64,000 nt of DNA from Wenyingzhuangia sp. 2_MG-2023 (GTDB lineage: Bacteria > Bacteroidota > Bacteroidia > Flavobacteriales > Flavobacteriaceae). Within the stretch, counting starts at the first letter, position 1, and every line of letters starts with the position of its first letter. The position numbers and the translations under genes were made by a program. Positions 51,493 to 59,980 of the stretch are shown here, piece by piece. The stretch lies in contig NZ_JAUOSB010000008.1 of the NCBI RefSeq assembly GCF_030548295.1, positions 90,842-154,841 on the forward strand. Reading direction: 5' to 3'. A model generated the notes under the pieces. The model had not been told where the DNA came from. It worked only from the letters and a program-made list of their open reading frames with translations, and did no database searches.

Positions 51493-52950
51493 ATGTTAAC
51501 TGAGAGTGGAGAGACAGATTGGACCGTTTGTGATAAGTGTAAGGGACGTGGTAAAAAAAGCAGAGGGCTTAGTAAAAAAATAAAAAATCGTTATCTTGAA
51601 GAGCTTCATCAATATGAAAAAAATAATAAACAAGGTGTTCCTCCAGTTGTACCCAAAGGTCATTTATATTCTTGCTTAAAATGTAATGGATCTGGGTTGG
51701 TTCACTCTTATACTCATCCAGTAGCAGACGCAAAAAAACACCCACATGTTGCTATTGTTGGAGGTGGAATAGGAGGAGTGGCTTTGGCAGTGGCTTGTTT
51801 GCATCGTGGGATTCCTTTTACACTTTATGAGCGTGATGCTAGTTTTGATGCTCGCTCACAAGGTTATGGACTTACTTTACAGCAGGCCAGTAAAGCAATT
51901 GAAGGATTGGGGATTTTATCACTAAAAGAGGGAGTAGTTTCTACAAGACATGTAGTTCATACCACAGAGGGAAAAGTGATTGGAGAATGGGGGATGAGAA
52001 AATGGATGCAGGTAGATAAAAACACGTTTCCAAAAAGAACAAACGTACATATTGCAAGACAGTCTTTGCGTTTGGAGTTGCTTGAACAACTTGGAGATAC
52101 GGCTGTGCAATGGGGACATCAATTGGTTGATTTTAAAAGCTGTGAAGATAAAAGTTTAGTATTGAGTTTTCTGGTAGAAGGAAATATAATAAAATCAAAA
52201 GCAGACCTTGTGGTGGGAGCTGATGGCATTCGCAGTTCTGTAAGAAAACTATTGATTGGTGATGATCTTAGTCCTTTGCGTTATTTAAATTGTATGGTAA
52301 TATTAGGAATTTGTCCTTTGGTTGCTTTGGGAGATTTGAAGAGTTTTTTGTTGGACTCTGCTACGGTATTTCAAACTGCTAACGGTAAGGAGCGAATTTA
52401 TATGATGCCATATTCCACGGAATCTGTAATGTGGCAACTTAGTTTTCCTATATCAGAAAGTGAGGCTAAGGCACTAAGTGCTAAAGGACCAGAGGCATTA
52501 AAAAACGAAGCTTGTCGTAGAACCCAATGGCACCACCCCATTCCACAAATTTTAGAAGCTACATCAGTAGCTGAAATTTCGGGTTACCCAGTGTATGATC
52601 GAGAATTGCTTACAGCAGAATTATTAGGAAAAGAAGAAGCTGTAACCTTAATAGGTGATGCTGCTCATCCTATGAGCCCATTTAAAGGACAGGGTGCAAA
52701 TCAAGCATTGTTAGATGCATTAGCACTCGCTCGTGAAATTTCAAAAGGATGTAGTTTGTCATTTCCATGGAGAGAATTAGGATTGAGAAAAAATGTATTA
52801 GCAAATTTTGAATCTGAAATGTTAGAACGTAGTGCAATTAAAGTAAAAGAATCAGCAGAAGCAGCACAATTTCTACATTCTAAAATTGTACTTCACAAAG
52901 GTGACGAACCAAGAGGGAGGTGTTTGAAAAATGAAGAAAAACCTAATTAA
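51493..52950 (+). CDS. FAD-dependent monooxygenase with N-terminal DnaJ-type cysteine-pair domain
   Basis: The 485-residue protein has an N-terminal segment with CDKCKGRG (Cys13, Cys16) and CLKCNGSG (Cys61, Cys64), like the CxxCxGxG repeats of DnaJ zinc domains. A group A flavin monooxygenase follows with the FAD motif VGGGIGG (89-95), a LVVGADGIRSSVR segment and LIGDAAHPMSPFKGQGAN. It hydroxylates or cleaves an aromatic or similar substrate with NAD(P)H. An upstream ATG at 51473 is closed by a stop within ten codons. There is no pathway context, and the substrate is unknown. Confidence 0.85.
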   Translation: MLTESGETDWTVCDKCKGRGKKSRGLSKKIKNRYLEELHQYEKNNKQGVPPVVPKGHLYSCLKCNGSGLVHSYTHPVADAKKHPHVAIVGGGIGGVALAVACLHRGIPFTLYERDASFDARSQGYGLTLQQASKAIEGLGILSLKEGVVSTRHVVHTTEGKVIGEWGMRKWMQVDKNTFPKRTNVHIARQSLRLELLEQLGDTAVQWGHQLVDFKSCEDKSLVLSFLVEGNIIKSKADLVVGADGIRSSVRKLLIGDDLSPLRYLNCMVILGICPLVALGDLKSFLLDSATVFQTANGKERIYMMPYSTESVMWQLSFPISESEAKALSAKGPEALKNEACRRTQWHHPIPQILEATSVAEISGYPVYDRELLTAELLGKEEAVTLIGDAAHPMSPFKGQGANQALLDALALAREISKGCSLSFPWRELGLRKNVLANFESEMLERSAIKVKESAEAAQFLHSKIVLHKGDEPRGRCLKNEEKPN

Positions 52951-53174
52951 TTTAATAGTTACTGTATCCAATATGTCTATCATATTCAAAAGAGTTTCTA
53001 GCTTAAGAAGGAGATGTTATCCCGTATTAAAAAACTCTAAACTATATAGATAGGTGGTGTGGTTTTTGATGGATAACTTCTTTAAATTTAAAAAAATTAA
53101 TTGAATGTATTATTTATTCAATTTGGAGTTATTTTAAATACTAACAGGACTTTTACCAAAATGCGCAACGGGTT

Positions 53175-55949
53175 ATGAAATACATTTTATTTATCATTAC
53201 TATTTTATTTCTACAACAAGTAAATGCACAGTCTATCGGGTTTGAAATTAAGGGAACTTTGGTCTCTAATGATGATGATAAGTTGCCTTTAGAGTCTGCA
53301 ACAGTCTATTTAGAACGAAAAAAAGACAGTACAGTAGTAAGTTACACTATTACAGATGAAAAAGGAGCATTTTTTCTAGAAGGAAAAACGAAAGATAAAG
53401 AGTTGAATTTTAATATTACTTATATAGGATTTAAATCACTTCGCAAAAGTTTAGACTTGACAAAAGGAGGGATTATTGATATGAAGGAGATTTTATTAAA
53501 ACCTGATGCGAATGAATTAAATGAAGTGGTTATAAGATTAACACCTCCTATTGTTGTTAAAAAAGACACCTTAGAATTTAATGTAAGGTCTTTTAAAACA
53601 AAAAAAGATGCCAATGTAGAAGATCTTATAAAAGTTTTGCCTGGAGCAGAGGTAGATGCAGAAGGAAATATAACGGTGAATGGTAAGCCTGTTAACAAGG
53701 TATTGATTAATGGAAAACCATTTTTTGGTAGTGATCCAACCATTGCAACAAGAAACTTTCCTAAAGACATTATTGAAAAAGTTCAAGTATTGGATAGCAA
53801 AACAAAATCACAAGCTTTTACAGGTGAAGATAGTGATGGTGAAAACAAAACGATAAATCTTGTTATTAAAAAAGAAAATAATAAAGGGGTTTTTGGTAGA
53901 GCTGCTGCAGGAATAGGTACAAATGGTAAATATGAATATGCAGGAATGTATAACCACTTTGATAACGATCAAAAAATTAGTGTTTTGTTGGGAGGTAACA
54001 ATGTAAATTCTCCAGGGTTTAGTTTTGGTGAAATTAGAGAAATGTTTATAGGAGGTGATGGTAATAGGGCTTTTAGTGGTGGACAGGGAATTGTAACATC
54101 GGACAACGCTGGATTAAATTATGCCGATAATTACGGTAAAAATGTTGAATTTAGTTCTAATTATTTTTACGCAGGAAGTGATTCTGAGAATAAATCTTCT
54201 AGAGAGAGAGAAAATATTTTGTCTGATGGTAGGTTTTATACCGACTCTAATTCAAGTTCTTTTTCTAGTAATGACAATCATTCTGTCAATTTTGAAATTG
54301 ATATTAAAAAAGATACCATGTGGTTGTTTAATATTTCTCCATCTTTTAAGTTTTCAAAAAGTACAACAACATCTAATAGCAACGAAAATTCTTTTAATGG
54401 AGATAGAGAATTAATCAACGAATCTACTTCTAGTTCCGATGTAGCTAATGATAGTAAAAATATGTCAACAGGTATTGATATAACTAGACGTTATGGTTCC
54501 AAAGGTGGTTTTGTTAGATTGGGAACGGATGTAAGGATAAGTACTTTAGATACAGAAGATTTTTTATTATCTCAAACGAATATTACCAGCGATAGTTCTA
54601 AAAATACATCTAGAAATCAATATGCTACCAAAGAAAATTCTTCGCAAACTCTAGGAGCTTCGTTTACCTATAGAATGCCTATAATTTCAAAAGAGTTGTT
54701 TTTAGATTTAGGGTATTCTTACAATAGAAACAAAAATAATTCTGATAAAAGAACCTACGATTATAATGAGAGTTCCCAGGAGTTTGATACAGAAAATTTA
54801 GATTTAAGTACAGATTATACCAATATAGACGAAAGTCATGTGCCTAAAATAGGAGTCAATTACACTGCAGGTAAAATAAGATTGAGATTGACTAGTTCTT
54901 ACCGTTTTAGAACATTGGAAAATGAGGATGACTTAAGACCTATTTATAGTTTAAAAAGACAGTTTAACAATTTGGAGCAAAATGTAGATTTTAGGTACCG
55001 TTTTAGTCAGAAATCATCTTTTAATCTTCGTTATAATTTAAGAAACAATCCACCAAATTTATCGTATTTACAAGCATTTGAAGATGTAAGTGATCCGCTA
55101 AATACCGTTATTGGTAATCCTAATTTGAGTCCTGAAAAAAATCATAACATCAATATTTCCTTTAATAATTTTAATTTTCAAAAACGAACAGGTTTATACG
55201 GTTTTATAAGTGGAGAAATTATCAAAAATCAAACTATCTCTAAAACTTCTATTGATTCTGTTTTGATTAAACAAACTACTTTTACCAATGTAGATGGGAA
55301 TTATAGAATATTGGCAAGAATAGGAGCAAGTAAAAAAATTCAATTTACAGATTTAACTTCTTTAGATGTAAGGTTAAGAGCAGGTCCAGGTTTTAATAGA
55401 ATTGTAAATTATAACAATGATGTGTTTTATGTAAGTAAAGTACTGTCTTTTAGTCCTAGTTTAGGTTTGAGATATGAGTGGAGAGATGTAATGGATTTAG
55501 AAACGATGTATATTGTTTCTTATACAAACAATCAATACGATCTTAGTTCGTTAGAAAATCAAAACTTTACCTATCACAAAGTAAGCGTTAGCACAACTTC
55601 TAGAATACCCAAAGGAGTTGAATGGAGTAATTCTATAGATTATAATTACAATCCTAATGTATCTGATGGGTTTCAAAAGAGTTCATGGTTTTGGAATATG
55701 TCACTTTCTTACTCAGTATTAAAAGACAAAGGATTGATTTCTCTAAAAGCATACGATTTATTAAATCAAAACACCAATGCGAGAAGAGTTGCTACGCAGA
55801 ATTACATAGAAGATTCACAAAGTACTGTATTAAAGCAATATTTTATTGTTGGGTTCAGTTGGAAGTTCAATACCCTAGGTGATAGAGGAAAAGGTGGTAG
55901 AAGAGGTAGAGGAGGATTTAGAGTAGGAGGAGGTCGTGGTAGACATTAA
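53175..55949 (+). CDS. Outer-membrane beta-barrel protein with CarboxypepD-like domain and RG-rich tail
   Basis: The 924-residue protein has a signal peptide (ending NAQS), a carboxypeptidase-like regulatory domain (about residues 22-120), a plug-like region with VLPGAEVDAEGNITVNGKPVNKVLINGKPFFG, and a long barrel with many Ser/Asn-rich strands. It belongs to the OMP_b-brl_3 (TonB-dependent receptor-like) type. After the last aromatic strand (FIVGFSWKFN) there is a basic glycine-arginine tail of about 22 residues. No SusD-like lipoprotein or transport partner is adjacent. Confidence 0.88.
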   Translation: MKYILFIITILFLQQVNAQSIGFEIKGTLVSNDDDKLPLESATVYLERKKDSTVVSYTITDEKGAFFLEGKTKDKELNFNITYIGFKSLRKSLDLTKGGIIDMKEILLKPDANELNEVVIRLTPPIVVKKDTLEFNVRSFKTKKDANVEDLIKVLPGAEVDAEGNITVNGKPVNKVLINGKPFFGSDPTIATRNFPKDIIEKVQVLDSKTKSQAFTGEDSDGENKTINLVIKKENNKGVFGRAAAGIGTNGKYEYAGMYNHFDNDQKISVLLGGNNVNSPGFSFGEIREMFIGGDGNRAFSGGQGIVTSDNAGLNYADNYGKNVEFSSNYFYAGSDSENKSSRERENILSDGRFYTDSNSSSFSSNDNHSVNFEIDIKKDTMWLFNISPSFKFSKSTTTSNSNENSFNGDRELINESTSSSDVANDSKNMSTGIDITRRYGSKGGFVRLGTDVRISTLDTEDFLLSQTNITSDSSKNTSRNQYATKENSSQTLGASFTYRMPIISKELFLDLGYSYNRNKNNSDKRTYDYNESSQEFDTENLDLSTDYTNIDESHVPKIGVNYTAGKIRLRLTSSYRFRTLENEDDLRPIYSLKRQFNNLEQNVDFRYRFSQKSSFNLRYNLRNNPPNLSYLQAFEDVSDPLNTVIGNPNLSPEKNHNINISFNNFNFQKRTGLYGFISGEIIKNQTISKTSIDSVLIKQTTFTNVDGNYRILARIGASKKIQFTDLTSLDVRLRAGPGFNRIVNYNNDVFYVSKVLSFSPSLGLRYEWRDVMDLETMYIVSYTNNQYDLSSLENQNFTYHKVSVSTTSRIPKGVEWSNSIDYNYNPNVSDGFQKSSWFWNMSLSYSVLKDKGLISLKAYDLLNQNTNARRVATQNYIEDSQSTVLKQYFIVGFSWKFNTLGDRGKGGRRGRGGFRVGGGRGRH

Positions 55950-56032
55950 TATAGCAATGTTTTATAGTCTTCAGATTTTAAATTTAGTTCGTTTTATTTT
56001 TGAAGAAAAAAAGACACAACTAAGTGTTTGAC

Positions 56033-56067
56033 AAAACAGGTTTGGTTTTTAGAACTGAACCTGTTTT
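56033..56067 (-). terminator. Hairpin overlapping the 3' end of the SF1 helicase gene
   Basis: A 10-base-pair perfect stem (56033-56042 with 56058-56067) with a 15-base loop is followed on the minus strand by only a short T run. One arm lies within the last codons of the gene. Confidence 0.5.
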
Positions 56068-59033
56068 TCATACACTGTCAAATGTTTTTTTAAGACTCCA
56101 GAAGGTGAGTTTTTTGTTTCGTCAAATACTCGTGTATCTCCAAATAAAATAAAGCTATCTTTTGCTCTAGATACGGCTACATTTAACATGTTCGGTTTGT
56201 CGTCTCTGTCAAAAAACAACGTTCCTTCATCGGTATTGCTATATACGGAGCTAAACAATACAATGTCTCGTTCAGCACCTTGCAATGCATGTACAGTTCC
56301 TAATTTAATGTCATTTATATTGTAACCAGCTTCTATCAAAGCTTTAGATAATTCTGTTTTTTGACTAGCAAAAGGAGTAATAATTCCCAAAACACTTTCT
56401 ATAGATGTTACATTGTATGCTTTTTGAATCGCATCTTCGTGCAAACGTAACCATTCAATAATAGAAGAAACTTCGGTAATGTTGCAGCGACTGTTGTATT
56501 TTCGTTCGCTAACACCTTCTACATGATAAGCCATCATAGAAGGAAAAATTTGATCTTCTTTAGCTATTCCTTTCATAGGCTTTAGAATACCTCCATAGGC
56601 TAACTCATTGCAAAATCCAATAATTTCATCGTTGCATCGTCTGTGTTCTAACAACATCAATCCAGGTTGATTCCCAAGTGTTAAAGGGGTTTGAAACTCA
56701 CAAGCATTTTGAGCCATTTTCATGATGCTTCCGCTAGAAGCTAAAAAACCAAGTTCTTGTAAAAAGGTTACTTGTTCTTCATTGCTAGTGATATTTTCAT
56801 TGACCAAATTTCCTTGATCAATCTGTGTAGGTATAGACCAAATAGGCTCTATTTGTTGCAAATCTCCAACCACAATTGCTTTTTGAGCCAAAGAAAATAG
56901 GGGAATGCTTACTTCGGGAGTTACTTGGCCTGCTTCATCAATAATTAATAAATCGATAAAATTAAACAAAGGCAGGTATTCAAAAATAGGTTTTCCTTCT
57001 TCATTTTCTCCTTGAAATTGACTGTAAACAAAATGAGGAGGAGCCATATAGAACGTAGCTACAAAACAAGGGGTTAGCATAGCTCGTCGTCTCCATTTGG
57101 CAGCAATTACTTTTTCTCCAGTTCCTTTTTCGGTATTGTTTTCTATTACATCGTGGGTTTCTAGCAGCCATCTAGCTTCCCAATAATGTGTGGCTAGCAA
57201 AAAAGCTTGGTGTCGTAAAGTGACGTCTATTTCATCGTAAAAATATTGATGTGAAGGATTTTCTGATTGAAGCTTTTGGTATTCAAAATGCCACATTTGT
57301 TCTTCAGAAACAAAAGGATATCCTTGAATGTTATTTTGTAATTTCCAGTTGTTCAATTTTATATTTGCCTGTAAAGCTGTGTTTAGGGTGGCAAAGCAAT
57401 TGTTGATGTATTCCAATGTTTTGGTATCGTCTAAAAACACCTCTGTTTCAATTTTAAAGAGGCAATCATTAGAGGTAGTATCATCGCTAAAATCTGCTTT
57501 AAAAACACGTAGTACTTCTTCTTTAAAATTTACATTTTTGGCACAAAGTTTTAGCGAATTTACTCGGTCTCTCCATGTTTTTAACGTTGTAATTTGTATT
57601 TTGTCTTTTTGAATGTGGTTTGTTTCATCCAATAAAATTTGGTTGATTTTGTCAATAGAATTGATGTAATCACTACAAATACGTGTTCCGTCTGCGAGTG
57701 TATCTTGAATCAATAAAATTTCATTTTGTAAATGCTCACAAACATCTTCTAAAGAAGTAAGTTCTACATCAAAATAATGCTGAAATTTGTTGAAGAAATA
57801 AGTTTCTGCTTCAAAAATATATTTTTCATTTTCCAAATCACAAAGTGTACCTTCATGTCCAAATAAATTTCCTTTTAAGTAATTTATTTTTTTCAATGAT
57901 TTTTCACTTTTTGAGTTGGAAGGCAAGTAGGTTGCGTAGCCATTAAAATTTGGAATCCAACGCTCGGAAAGTCCCTCCATACTGCTTTCTGAATTGATGA
58001 AACTATCAATAATATTGGTAACGGCTTGATTGTTACTAGAGCAAGCCAAAATAACGGGAGCTTTTTCTCCTTGCAGGGCAGCTTTTACAAATTCTGTAGC
58101 TACCAAACTTTGTAATAAAGTAGTTTTTCCTGTTCCTGGAGGTCCATTTACGGCTGTAATTGCATTGTTTTCAGAGGTTAAATGTGATAATAATGTTTTT
58201 CGTTGACTTATAGATAACGGAAATTTATTAGACATTTGCCCTAAGTGATAATGGTTGTAACTTAAAAAACCATTGTCTGTAATGGCACTTTTTCGTTCTC
58301 TATTTGTGGGATTGATGATTTTAGATAACAAAGGAAGTTCGTCTATTTCATTCAATATATTTTGATACAAAAATGAAATACTTTTGGCTGTTGCTATTTT
58401 AGAACTGGTTGCAAAATACATTACTTCATGTATGGTGTTGTAACTTTCTACTCGGTAATTGCTAATATTTCTGTAGGTGATTTCTTTAAACAATTCGTTA
58501 ACATATTCCCAATAGTCATTCCATAAAACGGGTTCATCTTCTTGTAGAGGAACCGGTTGTTCTAGATCTCTAACAGCAATCATCTTGTCTATGGATGAAA
58601 AAATAAAATCGTTTTTAAGATCTGCAATAGGAGTCAAATAGTTTCTAACAATTAACGGAAATAATTCTTTAGAAGTAGTCAACTGTCCTGAACGGTTTAC
58701 TTTGGCAGGAATCCAAAAAGGTTGTGTTTTTTTATTTTTATAAAAAGCGTTTTCTGATTGATACTCCAAATAAAAAGGAGCAATTAAAATTTCTATTTCG
58801 TTAATCTCTCGCCAATTCGGATGGTCTTTTTTGCTAATTCCTTTCAGTCTATTTATTCTGCGTTCCTCAGCATTTAGCATTTCGGTAGCATTTTTAGTAT
58901 TAAGCATTCCGTTTCCTAAAAAACATGTTTTTTCATGAAACAGATTTTTAATTCTTTCTGTATCAATAGCTAAGTTTTCACTGTCTAGTAGACTGTTTTT
59001 GTAATAATTCAACCAGTTTTTTTCGTTAGTCAT
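56049..59033 (-). CDS. SF1 superfamily DNA/RNA helicase (DNA2/NAM7-like)
   Basis: The 994-residue protein has Walker A GPPGTGKT at residues 297-304, a LLIIDEAGQVTPE Walker B segment, VVGDLQQIEP, then LLEHRRCNDEII, GTVHALQGAERDIVLFSSV and MLNVAVSRAKDSFILFGD. This is the UPF1/DNA2-type SF1B core, split by a long insert of about 380 residues between motif I and motif II. The 295-residue N-terminal domain is not recognised. It stands alone on the minus strand, and a role in defence or nucleic acid turnover cannot be decided. Confidence 0.85.
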   Translation of the reverse strand: MTNEKNWLNYYKNSLLDSENLAIDTERIKNLFHEKTCFLGNGMLNTKNATEMLNAEERRINRLKGISKKDHPNWREINEIEILIAPFYLEYQSENAFYKNKKTQPFWIPAKVNRSGQLTTSKELFPLIVRNYLTPIADLKNDFIFSSIDKMIAVRDLEQPVPLQEDEPVLWNDYWEYVNELFKEITYRNISNYRVESYNTIHEVMYFATSSKIATAKSISFLYQNILNEIDELPLLSKIINPTNRERKSAITDNGFLSYNHYHLGQMSNKFPLSISQRKTLLSHLTSENNAITAVNGPPGTGKTTLLQSLVATEFVKAALQGEKAPVILACSSNNQAVTNIIDSFINSESSMEGLSERWIPNFNGYATYLPSNSKSEKSLKKINYLKGNLFGHEGTLCDLENEKYIFEAETYFFNKFQHYFDVELTSLEDVCEHLQNEILLIQDTLADGTRICSDYINSIDKINQILLDETNHIQKDKIQITTLKTWRDRVNSLKLCAKNVNFKEEVLRVFKADFSDDTTSNDCLFKIETEVFLDDTKTLEYINNCFATLNTALQANIKLNNWKLQNNIQGYPFVSEEQMWHFEYQKLQSENPSHQYFYDEIDVTLRHQAFLLATHYWEARWLLETHDVIENNTEKGTGEKVIAAKWRRRAMLTPCFVATFYMAPPHFVYSQFQGENEEGKPIFEYLPLFNFIDLLIIDEAGQVTPEVSIPLFSLAQKAIVVGDLQQIEPIWSIPTQIDQGNLVNENITSNEEQVTFLQELGFLASSGSIMKMAQNACEFQTPLTLGNQPGLMLLEHRRCNDEIIGFCNELAYGGILKPMKGIAKEDQIFPSMMAYHVEGVSERKYNSRCNITEVSSIIEWLRLHEDAIQKAYNVTSIESVLGIITPFASQKTELSKALIEAGYNINDIKLGTVHALQGAERDIVLFSSVYSNTDEGTLFFDRDDKPNMLNVAVSRAKDSFILFGDTRVFDETKNSPSGVLKKHLTVYEKQVQF

Positions 59034-59253
59034 AGGAATACAGTTGGTAATTTTTAAAGGGGGGCTAAAATAGTTTTTTCAGGTTTGCTATTGAATAGAT
59101 TTTGATGCTAAAAAAAGGAATTTATGAACAATGATTATTGATGAGTATTTTATAAATTAGAGTTGTAAGTATTCTTTCTAATAATTTTTTTATAGATTTT
59201 ATAAGATGGAAGAAAGCTAATAGCAAACTGTTTTTGAGATTTTTATAATTGAT

Positions 59254-59853
59254 ATGAAAAATATAAGTAACATGGATCCAAAAGTTGAGGTGTTTTTAGA
59301 AAAGACCAAAAAATGGCAAGAAGAAATGAAGTTATTAAGAGAATTTGTTCTTGATTGTGGCTTGACAGAAAGTTTCAAATGGATGCATCCTTGTTACCAA
59401 CATCAGCATAAAAATGTGGTGCTAATTCATGGTTTTAAAGACTATTGTGCATTGTTGTTTTTCAAAGGAGTTTTGTTGCAAGATTCAGAGGGTATTTTGA
59501 TTCAGCAAACAGAAAATGTACAAGCAGCAAGACAAATTCGTTTTGAAAATAGGCAACAAATTCAGGAACTAAAACAATGTATAAAAAGCTATGTTTTTGA
59601 AGCTGTTGAACTAGAAAAATTAGGATTGGAAGTGCCTTTGAAAAAGACTAAAGAATTTGATGTTCCAGCAGAATTTGAACTTTTTTTGAAAGAAAATACA
59701 GAATTAAAAACAGCATTTGAAGCTTTAACTCCTGGTAGACAAAGAGGTTATTTGCTATATTTTTCTCAAGCAAAACAATCCAAAACACGTATTTCTAGAA
59801 TTGAAAAATTCATTCCAGTTATTTTAAACGGCAAAGGGTTGAAAGATAAGTGA
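59254..59853 (+). CDS. YdeI/OmpD-associated family protein with DUF1801-like domain
   Basis: The 199-residue protein has a DUF1801-like N-terminal domain (FKWMHPCYQHQHKNVVLIHGFKDYCALLFFKG) and a C-terminal YdeI-type segment (FEALTPGRQRGYLLYFSQAKQSKTRISRIEKFIP). The two are a standard fusion in Bacteroidota. The molecular role is unknown. Starts at 59254 or 59272 (MDPKV) are both possible. Confidence 0.87.
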   Translation: MKNISNMDPKVEVFLEKTKKWQEEMKLLREFVLDCGLTESFKWMHPCYQHQHKNVVLIHGFKDYCALLFFKGVLLQDSEGILIQQTENVQAARQIRFENRQQIQELKQCIKSYVFEAVELEKLGLEVPLKKTKEFDVPAEFELFLKENTELKTAFEALTPGRQRGYLLYFSQAKQSKTRISRIEKFIPVILNGKGLKDK

Positions 59854-59980
59854 TACAAGTGTGTTTTTTAAACAGAAAAAGATTTGAAAACAGTATATTA
59901 ATCAATATTCATATGTATTCTAACAAGAGAAAAACAAAGAAGTGATTATCTTTATCTTTTGATAAGTTTACGCAATATTT

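Noticed and set aside
52951..53174. Possible small gene between the FAD monooxygenase and the barrel protein
   Set aside because: No open frame with a plausible start or family similarity was seen. The stretch looks like a normal AT-rich promoter region.
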